Positions 10,414 through 21,031 of a stretch of 64,000 bases of DNA are shown here, piece after piece. The stretch spans positions 186,001 to 250,000 of the forward strand of contig JAWWNJ010000188.1 of NCBI GenBank assembly GCA_037176885.1. The letters are read 5' to 3'. The notes under the pieces were generated by a model that had not been told where the DNA came from, ran no database searches, and worked only from the letters and a program-made list of their open reading frames with translations. Position 1 is the first letter of the stretch. Every line of letters begins with the position of its first letter. The position numbers and the translations under genes were made by a program. Source of the DNA: Favolaschia claudopus (taxonomy: Eukaryota > Basidiomycota > Agaricomycetes > Agaricales > Mycenaceae).

Positions 10414-13400
10414 CTACGAAGTAGGCTTCCGCCAACTGGACGGCGGCGGCGGTCGCCTCGAAGCTCCCGCGTTTTGAGAGGGATCGGCAGGCTGGCTGGC
10501 AGTCCTCTGCCGAGGCTGCATCTGCATTCCCCCTCGCCCGCGAGACGGAGAAGCTCCAGACGAAAGAAAGCTGGTCGACTCCTTTGCCCGCCGACCCGCC
10601 ATCACGCTGAGATTGGTATTGCTACCACTTCTCGCATAACGCTCCGTCGAGGGACCGAACGATTCCCCATACACACTCCGCGACGAGCTCCAATTACCTC
10701 CTCCTCCTCCTCCTCCTCTGCCGCCGTATTCACTTTGCGCTCCTCCGTACTCACTCCGCGCACCTCCCCCTCCACCATACATGGATTGCGGGCCAGGAGG
10801 GAACAACGAGAGTCCCCACCCGCCCATTCCACCACCTGCGCCATAAACGCTCCCCCCACTCCCTCCGTACACACTCCCTCCACCTCCGCCACCATACACG
10901 CTCCCACCCACACTCGAACCCCTCTCCCACTCCTCCCCCGCCGCCGCCATCGCCTGCTGCCCGACCGCCGTCAGATACGCCTGTTTCGCGATCATCATCG
11001 CCTGCTGGTGCGCTGCATAGAAGCTGGGATCCGGCGGTGGGGGAATGATGAATTGCTGAGGATTGAGCGGGCTGCGGCCCCATCCTGCAGCGGGAGATCC
11101 GGGGTGAGATGGGAAAGCAAAGCCCGTGGGCATATTCATCCCCATGGCCGGGGTCATAGGCATGTTCATCGGCATGTTTGCGCCCATGCCCATGCCCATA
11201 GCACCCATCATCCGTGCTTGATTGAGCGGGAGGTCGTCTGTATCGAAACTACCCTCGTCGGTATCGTCACTCACGAACTAGGAGTATCATTAGTCAAGCT
11301 AAAGGGGTATGAAAAGCGACGCAGGCCGTACCTCAATTCCTCGACTCACTCTCTGATCCTTCTGCACCATCCTCCCCTTCCCCCGCCCCACGCCCCCGTA
11401 TCTCCCACCACTCCCAAGGCCATCGCTCGAGCTAACGCTCACATTTCTCCTCCTCACTCCCCCTCGCCTCGCCACCAACTCACGCACCCCACCCCTCCAC
11501 TGCCCCCTCTCTTCCCCGCTACTCCCGCCCGTATCGCTCCAATCCCACGGCGTCAACAGCGCCGGGTCGCTGCTTGATTCGCCCGTTGAGCTGGTGGGGC
11601 TGATGCGGCCGGATGGGACGAATGGCCGGCGAGGGGGAGGAACGGCGCTGATGCTCGCCGGAAGCTTTGACGAGGCAGAAGAGAGCGAGCTGTTGCTCGC
11701 GACGGTACGCAGCGACGGAGGCGCGAGGTTGGCGCGGGAGGAGGATGGATTGAGTGACGTCGAAGGTGTATGGGCAGTAGGAGGCAGAGTACTGCTTCGA
11801 GAGGTTGGTGGCATGGTCTTCAGCTGGGATTGCTGGATCAGGGGCGTCATCGTACTACTCCGCTGACGAGGCTGACTCTCCCGCTGTACAGATAACGTTT
11901 TCGCCGACGCACGGACGTCAGCGAAAGGCGTCGAAGAAGAAAATGCTTGGGGAGGGGAACCTAACCTCGCTGTAGACGTCGAAAATGACGCAGTCGATGC
12001 TTCAGATCTCTCCAAACGACCGTATATACCCGGCAACGTCGATGACGAAGACGAAGCAGGTGGAGAGAGCGTGGTGCTGCTCCTCTGCCTCGTCTGCAGC
12101 GCCATGTCATTCCTCCTCCCGCTGCTGTCACCGAGCTCTACCCCCGCCCCAACGCTCCTCTTATGCGTATGCGCAGGCCGCGACGTAACGCTAAACGCAG
12201 GCGAAGGCGAGCGTTGGTGGATCACAATCGGCGGCACGACACCACCACCACCACCTCTCTCTTCATCCAAATCTTCAGCTCTCTCCGCTGCCGCCGCCTC
12301 TCGAGTACCAGCAACGCCGTCGAATACATCCCCACCTCCACCCGCATAATCTTCGTCATCCAAACCAACGCTGACGAGGGCGATGCCACCGCCGAGCATC
12401 GCCGCCAAATCGCCCGCCAAGACGCTATCGCGATAAGGGTCGGATGCGACATCGTCCGCCCAGGTACGTTTCGGCGCAGTAGAAATGATATCGCTGGAAG
12501 AGCGCCGGTGCAAGGTTTTACGGGCCGCGGTGGTGGAAGAGGAAGATGGAGAGGTGAAGGCGGGTGGTGGAGGAGGGTTTGGAGCGCGTTGGGACGAGGG
12601 TGTCGTGGTGGTGGAGGAGGAGGTGAGTTTCTTGGGATTCTGAGAATTAGCTGGTATTGAATACGGCGTCGATTTGACAAGCTCGGCCTCTACCCTCTTC
12701 CCATTCCCATCGCCATCCCCACTACCTGCCACCGCCCTCAACGTCTCGTCCCTCTTCATCGTCACACCTGCGCCCGTCGACGACTGCAACGGTGGTGGCA
12801 CCTCCCTCACCGGACTCGAAGGCGGCGACGGGAAATGCATCAAGCCCGTCTTCGGCGAATCCGCGTCGGCCGTCAAGCTCCTCACAGGCGGCGAGCGCGA
12901 TGACAAGACACGCTCATTCGCAAGCATCCCCGCACCAGTGAATCCATCCCCATTCTCCTCCTTCTTCACGCGCGCCACACCGGGCTTGGTGGCTGTTAAC
13001 GCTGCGATGTCGATTAATGGTTTCGGCTTCGGCCTGGGGCTTGTGTGTGAGCTCGACGCGATACTAGCCTCCGACCCCGCCGACATCGCGCTCCCGGGCC
13101 GTCGAGGCGGGAGGAGCGTCGCGAGAGGGGCGTTGTCAGAGTCTGAGTGGCTTTCGTCTTCGGAAGTGGCGGCGTCGGTGGGTGTGGCGGAGGCAGGAAG
13201 TTGTCGGCGTGGACGAGCGGCGGCGATAGGGGGATGAGGAGAAGGAGAGAAGGAGCGGGCTGGTGTAGATGAGAAGGAGGGTTGAGGGGTGGCTGGGAGG
13301 AGAATGGGTTAGTTACTGGGGTATAAAAAATCATATAAAGGAAGAAATGAAGGGCCAGGATAAATTGTCAAAGGAAACGAAAATCATGAGATGAATGGAT

Positions 13401-14380
13401 GAGGAAAAAGACTCACCGGTGGCTGAAACTACATTGGATACCGTCGATCCAGGTGCTCCTCCTACCCCAAACGACGGCGACGTCCTCCCCGTCTCCCTCT
13501 CCCGCTCTCTCTTCGCCACCGCCTCCCGAAACGCCGCCACGCTGATGCGGCTACTCGCGTTACTGGCGTCGCTCCCTCCTCTCTCCCTCGGACGCGGTCG
13601 TCGGGGTATATCGTCTTGCGAGTACGTTGGGGAGGGAGAGGCGTCGGGAATGGGTGATGGAGTGGGTCCGATGTGGCGGAAGGCGCGGAGATTGAAGGCG
13701 TCCCCGCCTCCAACGTCGTCTTCGTTCCGTCCACCTCCGCCGTTCGGTTCTCCGTCTTTCGTCAAGGAATCCTCCGCACCCCGCGTCCAAAACGCGAACC
13801 GCCGCCCGCTCTTGCCACCCACACTCTTACCCGTATTCCCCGACGATTTATCACGCGCGACCATCTCGCTCGACAGGGGCGAGAGCGGATGTAGGGGTAG
13901 GTTCGAAGAGGAGGCAATCTGCAGCGTCGGCAAGCTTCTCGTACTCGGCGCAGTTCCCGTGCGATGAGGGGGATGCAGCGTTGATACGGCAGGCGTCGGA
14001 GACGCATAGGAGCCCGAACGCGCCGTCAACGCCGACGACGTAGAGGGCCGAGAGAAATACGCCGGCTGGATCTCTTGCTGCACGTAGTTCGGCGGTGGTA
14101 GAGGTAACTCGGTCTTGCTTTTCTTCCTGCCAAAAAAACCGCCGAGACCATTCCTGCTGGATGAATTTTTGTTCTTGCCGTTTGGGGACGAGGGTATGGG
14201 CTGAGCAGGCACTGGTAATAAGAGGGAGTCTTCCGCGGTGATTACTGAGCTCGCCGTCGACGTCGATGAGGAGAAGGCGGGGAGTTGTGAAGTAGATGAC
14301 GTCGGTGATCCACGCGAATGAGATTGCTGCGATGAGGAATCGTTTTGGCGGCGCGTAAAGATGTCGGCAAGACGAGGCAT
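10414..14380 (-). CDS. Long disordered Ser/Pro/Gly-rich protein, three exons
   Basis: Exons are 14380-13417, 13292-11332 and 11277-10414. Both introns (GTGAGT donor at 13416; GTACGG donor at 11331) keep the frame and give 1262 residues. The ATG at 14380 is chosen because the frame is open and phased to exon 2. The protein has almost no globular sequence. It has a Ser/Thr-rich head with a basic GFFGRKKSKTE patch, many RSS and SP sites that suit kinases, and an acidic EDESHSDSD run. Near the C-terminus are a Met/Gly-rich stretch (MGAMGMGMGANMPMNMP), a Gln/Ala helix (AAHQQAMMIAKQAYLTAVGQQAMAAAGEEWERGS) described here only in part as AAHQQAMMIAKQAY, and repeated SVYGG/SEYGG units. The Q/A helix recalls the tail of Caf120/Skg3-type proteins, but I see no PH domain. 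Function unknown. Confidence 0.8.
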
Positions 14381-15439
14381 TGTCGACTAGGGTTTGTGGT
14401 ATTGAGTTACAAGATTGAGAGTACCGTATTCGCGCTACAAATATAAATATTAGCCTTTGAAAAGATTTCAAGAAAGTAGACAACGTGCCAAGTCCCGCAC
14501 ACCAGCCTGAACCGTTATATCCTTCCAATTATCCAGCTAGATCGTATACCGAGCCTCCAGGAGTACTTGAAGCGCAGAAAAAGCGAAAGAATGTTGTGGT
14601 CATGGAAGTCAAAACCAGGAGCCCATAGCGAAGGGTTAGGGTTTGACCTGATCAGCTTCCGAAAACAACAGCTATAAACTCCCTTTCCTTGCTTTCGAAC
14701 CACCACCTCGATTTTAGGACTTGTTCTCTGGCGGCTGAATGTGATGTTATGAAGCTCTGGGACATCATGATTGACGAATAACACCATTTCTATACAAATT
14801 GAAACAACTTGCAACACGCTACTTAAATTTTCCAAATTCCTCGGTTTTGCCTCGCTGTAGCCTAACTCGGGGAACGTTGACTGTTTTAGCTTGCTTTCCG
14901 TACTTCTCTCAACTAGGCAGCATTTCAGCTTGAACACCGTCGTCTCAACTTACTGTACTGGTCCCGAATTTGATTTCTCTGGCGCGTTTTGTTGGCGTGA
15001 AGTCAGCAATTTTGCCTTGCGAATTTGGCTCGCTTTCGACGTTGCTCTTCAACAACCGATGTCGGAATATATGTGTGTCCTTTGTCGGGGATCAAGGAAA
15101 TCTGGTGCTTTGTGGAAGAGCGTGAGTCGGGCCTTCTTCTCATTGCTTGGGCTCTTTCAACCCGATTATTCTTGCTTCACTTCGCATCCGGTCGTCTTAT
15201 CGACTGCACTGCTACTGACGGTCTTTTTTGTCGCACTCAGAACTGAAATCCAATCGAATATCTTTCGAGCCATCTATCCTGCCTCTTGTCCCATTTTCTG
15301 CGCGTCTTCGCTCTCGTTTATACTCTCCACGAACTGTTTTCACCACGCTTCGCTCGGTGCGCGTTCACTGGCCGGATTCCAATATCACATTCCAGGCACA
15401 CAAAGTCGCTGGGTTACTGACAACTCTGTTCCAGATCTA

Positions 15440-15535
15440 GTCAGGGCCGATGGTATATATTCGCAACGTAGTTTGTAGACGCAATTTGTGTCTCCCTACG
15501 TCCAGCCGAGTTCGACTCTCGGGGACCCTCTAATG
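15440..15535 (+). other. tRNA-like T-arm, probably a tRNA fragment
   Basis: A perfect 5-bp T-stem with the loop TTCGACT (CCGAG-TTCGACT-CTCGG) lies at about 15508-15525 and is followed by GGACCCT. The upstream 70 nt could supply an acceptor (AGGGCC), but pairing is imperfect and I cannot draw a full cloverleaf. This may be a tRNA pseudogene or part of a SINE. The rest of 14400-16300 shows no supportable gene. Confidence 0.25.
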
Positions 15536-16319
15536 CTGTACGTTGAGTTTTGGTTCTTTTTTCGACATGATCTGTGTGCATATGGTCTGGTAAGAGTATT
15601 GACCTCCTGCTGCTCGTGCTTGCACCGAACCTCCTCCATTAAATAGCTAGCCTCATCTCTATTATCGACTTGCCACGAATCCACTCTACCCGTAAGTCAA
15701 AACTCTTTTAACATTCATGACATTGAAAGCTAACATCACCTCTTCCTTTCGTCGGGCTGAGTCGGGGGAAGTTGCACTCGACGACATCTTCTCGGCTTCG
15801 CATTCCAACAGACCATCATGATTGACTCTGAACCGTGATTCTACGAATGGCCCAACTCACCCCAAGGAAAATTACTGAAATAATCCATTGGGTATCAAAT
15901 CAGGCCAGTTACTTTTACCTCTGTTCGCGGAGTTTCAAATCTGACAATGTGCCTACCCTCAATAGCAATTCATCGCCATTCAATCAAAACTTGCGTGAAG
16001 TGTTCACTTCACGATGACAATCCCCCTTGATCCCGGCTCAACGCAATGTGAAACACGATTCACTAAATTGGGGGAAACATTGATAGAGATAATTAGTTAA
16101 AAGTTTGACGAACAATGCAAAGCTGCATCCATACGCACGACATTCGACATTTGAAACTATCGGTGTATCGCTGTACATTAACTCACGCTTTCGAAAGACC
16201 AGGGAATGTTGCTGCATGGCAAGCGCAGACCTGGTCGCGCTGAGAATACTACTTCGGCTGATCATGAATTCATGAATTCAGCCTCGCCTTACGCAGAGCT
16301 AAATATCCATTGAACGAAA

Positions 16320-17400
16320 CTAGGCGTGACACCGGCGAAGAAATATAAGTGGACACACCGTACGATTTCCATTTGTTAGCTCTTCCTGAGAACACAATTC
16401 AGTGTGTTGCCGGGCGTCCAGCAGCAACAATCTGGGGGCGTATATGCGGGCGGCTATCGAGAAGAAATTTGAAATTTGGAGAGCGTTGGGGCAGGTCAGA
16501 GCGAGACGGGAATGTCTTTGAGGCAATTAAAAAACTGGATCGGTCGTCAAAGGTAGGAACCACACGAACCGGTGCTGAAGCCGCAGGACGTTCATAGGTT
16601 GCCCGATCAGAGAGCGGAGGAGGTCGTAGCCCGTCGCCGTACCATCGTTCGAACGAAAATTTGCTCCTCAGAAATTTGCGACGCACAAACAGGAAGGAAG
16701 AAAGGAAGTTAGATAGCCAAGGGTGCGACGACCGCGCAGAAGAATGAGGCGCTGATGGTGCAAATTGCAAATATCAATGAAGATCGCGATGTCCAGAGAA
16801 ATAAACCGAGGGCGGAACAGATGTAGATAGTAAATCCACTGGAGGTTTCGTGCGAAAGGCTTCCAGTAGTTGCGGTGCAGTACTTACTGTACGTCTCCGA
16901 GAATCCGAGTCGACACGACAATACGAGAGCAAGAAAGCTCCGAAATTGCGAGATAAAGCACTAGAGGAAATTGAATTAATTTATTCAGTTCGGCTGTCGG
17001 AGACATCGAGAGAGAACGCACCGAATTCCCCTTCCGAACCACGCAGCTCACAAAATCCTCCGCACTCAGAGCCACCTTGATGTTCAGTATTGTTCCGAAT
17101 CAGCGCTCCTCTCGAGGGGGAGAGGTTGGCAGACCCCGAGGAAACGGGAAAGTCAGCGATAATGGAGGGGGAGACTGTACGTAGATTCGACGTCGCCAGC
17201 GATGATGGATTCAGATGGAAGAGTGGTTGTTTGTCCGACGATGGCCCTGCTTGGCGGCACACTCCCATCAAAGCAATCGCCTCTTGACCTCCACGCTCAT
17301 CATCTTCGTGGATACTTATCCTCGACACCTCTGCTTTACGCTCTATTTGAACTTGACCAGCTTGACTCAGACTAACAGTTATCAATCTGGCTTCCTTCAT
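16320..17400 (-). other. Possible membrane-protein gene, unresolved
   Basis: On the minus strand a hydrophobic segment at about 16710-16840 (FTIYICSALGLFLW then ISASFFCAVVAPLAI) is followed in another frame by a basic, Pro/Ser-rich tail (16399-16700). A Ser-rich frame lies upstream (16981-17400). The pieces could be exons of a membrane protein with a cytoplasmic tail. I could not find splice joins that keep phase, and the plus strand is also open in parts. Nothing convincing lies between 17400 and 17800. Confidence 0.2.
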
Positions 17401-17810
17401 GAATGGACCTGTAACTATCTAGTATCCTTTTTGTGCTACCATGAATCCGGATCGCTCTCTCGCTGTTTGCCTCGCCGGCCCTCCCATCTTTCACAGTGTC
17501 ACAAATGAGCATCGTGATCATCGCTGGCTACTTGAAGGTCGATAACTTCAACCTTCCAGCTACATCCGAAATCATTACCATCTTTGCTATCCGCTTGCTC
17601 TTCAGTCGAGTCCAATTATTAACAGCTTCACGTTTGAAATTGCTGCGATGTACCCCGCTGGACAGACCACATCTCCTGTCGCATTCAATCCTGACCGAAA
17701 CACGAATGATCCGCAGAAGTGGACGTGATTATTGATATGAATCCACATTTTTAACCAACCCTTAGCCCCCAATCGCAACTATCCTTCGCTCGCCCACACA
17801 CCCATACTGC

Positions 17811-19134
17811 ATGTCTTCCCTGTCGATGCAGTTCGTTGGCTACTGGCTCGAAACACTCTTCTACGGCATTTATCTTACAACATGTGTTTCCTGTATCCGT
17901 GCCTTACTTCTTATTCACACTGGGTCGGAAGTGCGCTGGCGAACTCGTACAGAAGTCAAGTGGTTCTTCCTCGTTATTGGTACATTGTTGTTTATGGTTT
18001 CTATGTTTGAAATCATCGTAAGTTCCGAGTTTTTGCATTCGACTTTTCAAAGAAAACTGTTCTCTGTTTAGGTCGGCCTTCTGGTAACGATGCAATTGTT
18101 CGTTGGGGGGAATGCCCGCCAAAATGTGCCGCCAGATGGCTCAAGCGCTTTTAAATTGTACACTATAGCTTCCTCGAACCCTTCTAGATGGGTCACTATA
18201 GTCACAGTGAGTTCTGACTCGCACACAAAAATTGCCATGGGAATTTGCTCATCTCAGAGCGAGATTGCGCCCCAAATCATCCAATCGCTGCTGGGAGATC
18301 TTGTTCTGGTACGTCTGTGTCTTCTCAGTTCACTTTTTGGCCTTGATACTGCGTTACAGGTCCACAGGTTTATCTCGCACCAGTTTCACATCGTTGATCT
18401 AACCTGTAAGTATCCTAGGTTCTTGATTTTCTATGGGCGTTGCTGGACAATCGTGTTACCATCCGTCCTACTTTATATCGCCGACGTCGCCCTCGCCGTA
18501 GCCTTCATAGTCGGGACTATCCTAGCTGCGGATGGATCCCGAGGGGCGGCTCTCGCTACACTGCCATGGTTGTGGTACTTCGTGGTTACTTTTTTTGCAG
18601 TTGCAGCGGTACGTCATTTTCGCAAGATTTTCCAGAATCGTTGATTCCATTCACCAGTAGTTTCAAAACATCTTAACGACATGTGCGTGTACAAATCAAC
18701 TGAACCCCTTCTCCGCTAATCTCGGCCTCCAAACTCTCAGGGCTGCTTATACGGCGCATCTGGAAAGTCGATCAACAAGCCAGAAAGGTTGGAGGAATTT
18801 CTCAGCCTGCTTCTCAACGCTCGCTCCGCCACGTCATCCGAATCTTGGCTGAATGCGGACTATGCTACACCGCAATGATCGTTCTCACCCTCGTAGTGAG
18901 TTTATTCCCCAACAACGCAATCTATCCGATCTCCGATGTGGTGAGTGAAGGTTGTGCACTGTGATTAATATAAACTCACACTTTTCATCATCAAAGACGC
19001 TCCTGGCCGCCGGGATCGCATTCAATTTCATCATTATGCAGACAGCTCCAAGTGTTGAACGGACAACATTGCTTTCAGAAGACGGTGTTCAAACGTCGTC
19101 TTTGCGCTTTCATGTCGCTTCCACCACTGAGTAG
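17811..19134 (+). CDS. Multi-pass integral membrane protein of a fungal 7TM-like family
   Basis: Seven or more exons join in phase. Examples are 17811-18017, a second exon from 18072, a VHR|FLIFYGRCW join across a 51-nt intron near 18370-18420, and FQNILTT|WLLIRRIWK across an intron at about 18685-18741. The product has about seven hydrophobic segments: YWLETLFYGIYLTTCVSC, WFFLVIGTLLFMVSMFEII, SVLLYIADVALAVAFIVGTI, LPWLWYFVVTFFAVAA, AECGLCYTAMIVLTLVVS and LLAAGIAFNFIIMQ. A basic RRIWKVDQQARK loop precedes the last pair. The plan resembles membrane-protein families expanded in agaricomycetes and annotated only by DUF numbers. No ligand or reaction is known to me. The tail after residue VERT is Ser-rich. 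Confidence 0.8.
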
Positions 19135-19349
19135 TTATCGAAGATAGCTAGATGGACCTGTCGCAGAGCTGAGGGTGTTGGCAGGGGACCTGAATTCTAT
19201 TGCTCACCGTCTACAAACTGCCCTTAGATTTTCGTCCGTACAATGTGATGTGTAGGTATCTGTCTTATCTCAAGATTTCAAGTCCCAATGACTAAAAGGC
19301 CGTTGACGGTGGAACACAACAAAACACAAACCAAAAAGGCTACACACCA

Positions 19350-19455
19350 GTTATACAGGAAGATCGCCGAGAATCGAACTCAGCTCCGAGGCAGCAGCGG
19401 GTAGTGAAGGAATGTGCCCTGTCATCCTTTCGATGCTCTACGTTGCTTCGAAGCG
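19350..19455 (-). other. tRNA-like fragment
   Basis: On the minus strand a T-arm-like hairpin (CTGAG-TTCGATT-CTCGG) is followed by CGATCTTCC and preceded by sequence that could form an anticodon arm. I could not complete an acceptor stem. A tRNA pseudogene or SINE head is possible. Confidence 0.2.
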
Positions 19456-19594
19456 AGTAGATTGGACGGTTAAGTAAGTGCTAGGCAATGGGATACGTTC
19501 CCTATTCCACACGAACATCGGGGAATGGACCATGCTTAAAAGCGTTAACGCTGATGCAGATTCTTGGTCGCGTTCGACCCAAATGCCGACGGGG

Positions 19595-19760
19595 GACGGT
19601 TACCAAAGTAACTTGTCAAAATTAACTTGGCCTGCCAAAACTAACTTTACTTTACTTATGGCTGGGGATGTTAACTTGGTAAGTAAAAGCACAGTATAAG
19701 TCAAGTTAAGCACCTTTAAGTTGATAAAAGTTACAGGAAGTAACTTTAAGTAGAATGTCT
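19595..19760 (+). mobile_element. Terminal fragment of the GACxG...AAAGTAACTTG transposon family
   Basis: The stretch starts GACGGTTACCAAAGTAACTTG-like and runs through an AACTTTACTTTACTTATGG core. Its complement is found at 39650-39728, the right end of the 2.3-kb insertion in the large retroelement. It is therefore a solo end or short deletion derivative of that TIR family. Confidence 0.6.
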
Positions 19761-19796
19761 GTGGGGCGTATTTACCGTACTTATTACTTGTGGGTA

Positions 19797-20835
19797 GCGG
19801 GCCGTCGCGTTGCGCGGCAAAACTCGTACTGTAACATTTTCACAACAATCCAATAGCAAGCGACAATCTATTCTCTTGCTATTCCGAGTCTCCCTTAGAC
19901 TGAGATTAGCAATGTAATTTAGCACGTTTGGCGTTGTACTAACAGTACTGTTTACTTACTTACCACGTACAGTATGCCTCCTCAGTCCTGGCAGTATGCC
20001 AAAATGCTCATCAGCCTTTAGATTGCTGAATCCATTGGAAAATGTCATGTTGTGACCAACTTGTTGCTTGTACTCCTTCAACCTGGCACGGGGGGCATGA
20101 CCCACCGCTTATAGGACAATAAGCGACAGTCGCTCATGTCCCGCTGTTGTCTCGCAGGTTGCTCGCTGTTGTCTTGCTTATTGAGTTCTGCCTCATGTTT
20201 TCCGTATGTTTGATTTGACAGTCTGTCATCTCAGAGTATGTCATGACTTTCCGAAGTAGATGGCAAAAAAATGTTCTGAGCTCAAATTTGCTTGAGCAAT
20301 GAGCCGGAAACATCCGGGGGCTAGTGCGGGGCCAGGGAGGCACTCATTGTATGGCATAAAACAATTTTTCAATGCCCATGGAACCCACCTTCAACAATTT
20401 TCACCGCTCTAGGCTTGGATCGGCACAACGGACCGGCTTACACTGCCACGAGGTAGCGATCAATAAGCGAGCAACCTGCGAGACAACAGCGGGACATGAG
20501 CGACTGTCGCTTATTGTCCTATAAGCGGTGGGTCATGCCCCCCGTGTGGCCGTCGTCGCAATTGGCACGGCATCGGAACATGCCGAAAGCCGTGCCCATC
20601 AATAAAATTTCTGTAACTTATGGTTAGGGTCTATTTCACCGAGTCAGATTACTCTCACGGTCACAAAACTGAAAACCATTAGCTTTCTTTCTAATGGGAT
20701 TCGAAAACTCGTTAGAAAGAGCGTGGGAAAAAAGGGCACTTTTCGTTGTTCGTTCGTGAGGACACTTTTTGACTTTTTCGGGACCCTCTCAAACGTCATC
20801 TGAGATGTGAAAAGAACGAGTACATAAAGTACTCG
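19797..20835 (+). mobile_element. Non-autonomous repeat element, copy 1 (paired with 44040-44777)
   Basis: The element begins GCGGGCCGTCGCGTTGCGC and ends in the hairpin GAGTAC-ATAAA-GTACTC-G. Both ends and a roughly 230-bp right part match the copy at 44040-44777. It holds no ORF. The flanks here are TA on the left and TAA on the right. A second transposon (20087-20546) sits inside it. No obvious TIR is present, so the class is unclear. Confidence 0.7.
20087..20546. mobile_element. CACTA-like MITE, 460 bp, nested
   Basis: Inverted ends of about 80 bp start CACGGGGGGCATGACCCACC and end with the complement, CATGCCCCCCGTG. The flanking TGG at 20084-20086 and 20547-20549 is a 3-bp target duplication. 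CAC-starting TIRs with 3-bp duplications are typical of the CMC/EnSpm group. There is no ORF, so it must have been moved in trans. Confidence 0.75.
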
Positions 20836-21031
20836 TAATAGCCGTGGGATACCGCGATTCTGCTGCGAAACAAAGGGAATGGAGGCTAGGGAGACTATAG
20901 GAAGTATACTGATGTCCCGATCGAGTTGAGTTATATAGTGTCATATCCGAGCAACGAAGGGTATTGACCCAAGTAAGACCCAAGCAAGGAGTAAGTAAAC
21001 GGCAAGAGCGGAGTTTCGGCATCGCGGTCAT

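Noticed and set aside
10474..11577. 367-codon plus-strand ORF
   Set aside because: It is the antisense shadow of the disordered three-exon gene. Its Ser/Pro/His-rich composition mirrors the low-complexity codons of the other strand, and it spans an intron of that gene.
14891..15478. 195-codon plus-strand ORF with hydrophobic stretches
   Set aside because: No domain, no splice context, and T-rich composition readily yields hydrophobic codons.
15440..15535. Functional tRNA gene
   Set aside because: A good T-arm but no complete cloverleaf or paired acceptor.
19797..20835. Helitron, because of the hairpin near the 3' end
   Set aside because: No CTRR end and no AT-target pattern. TAA flanks suggest a short target duplication instead.
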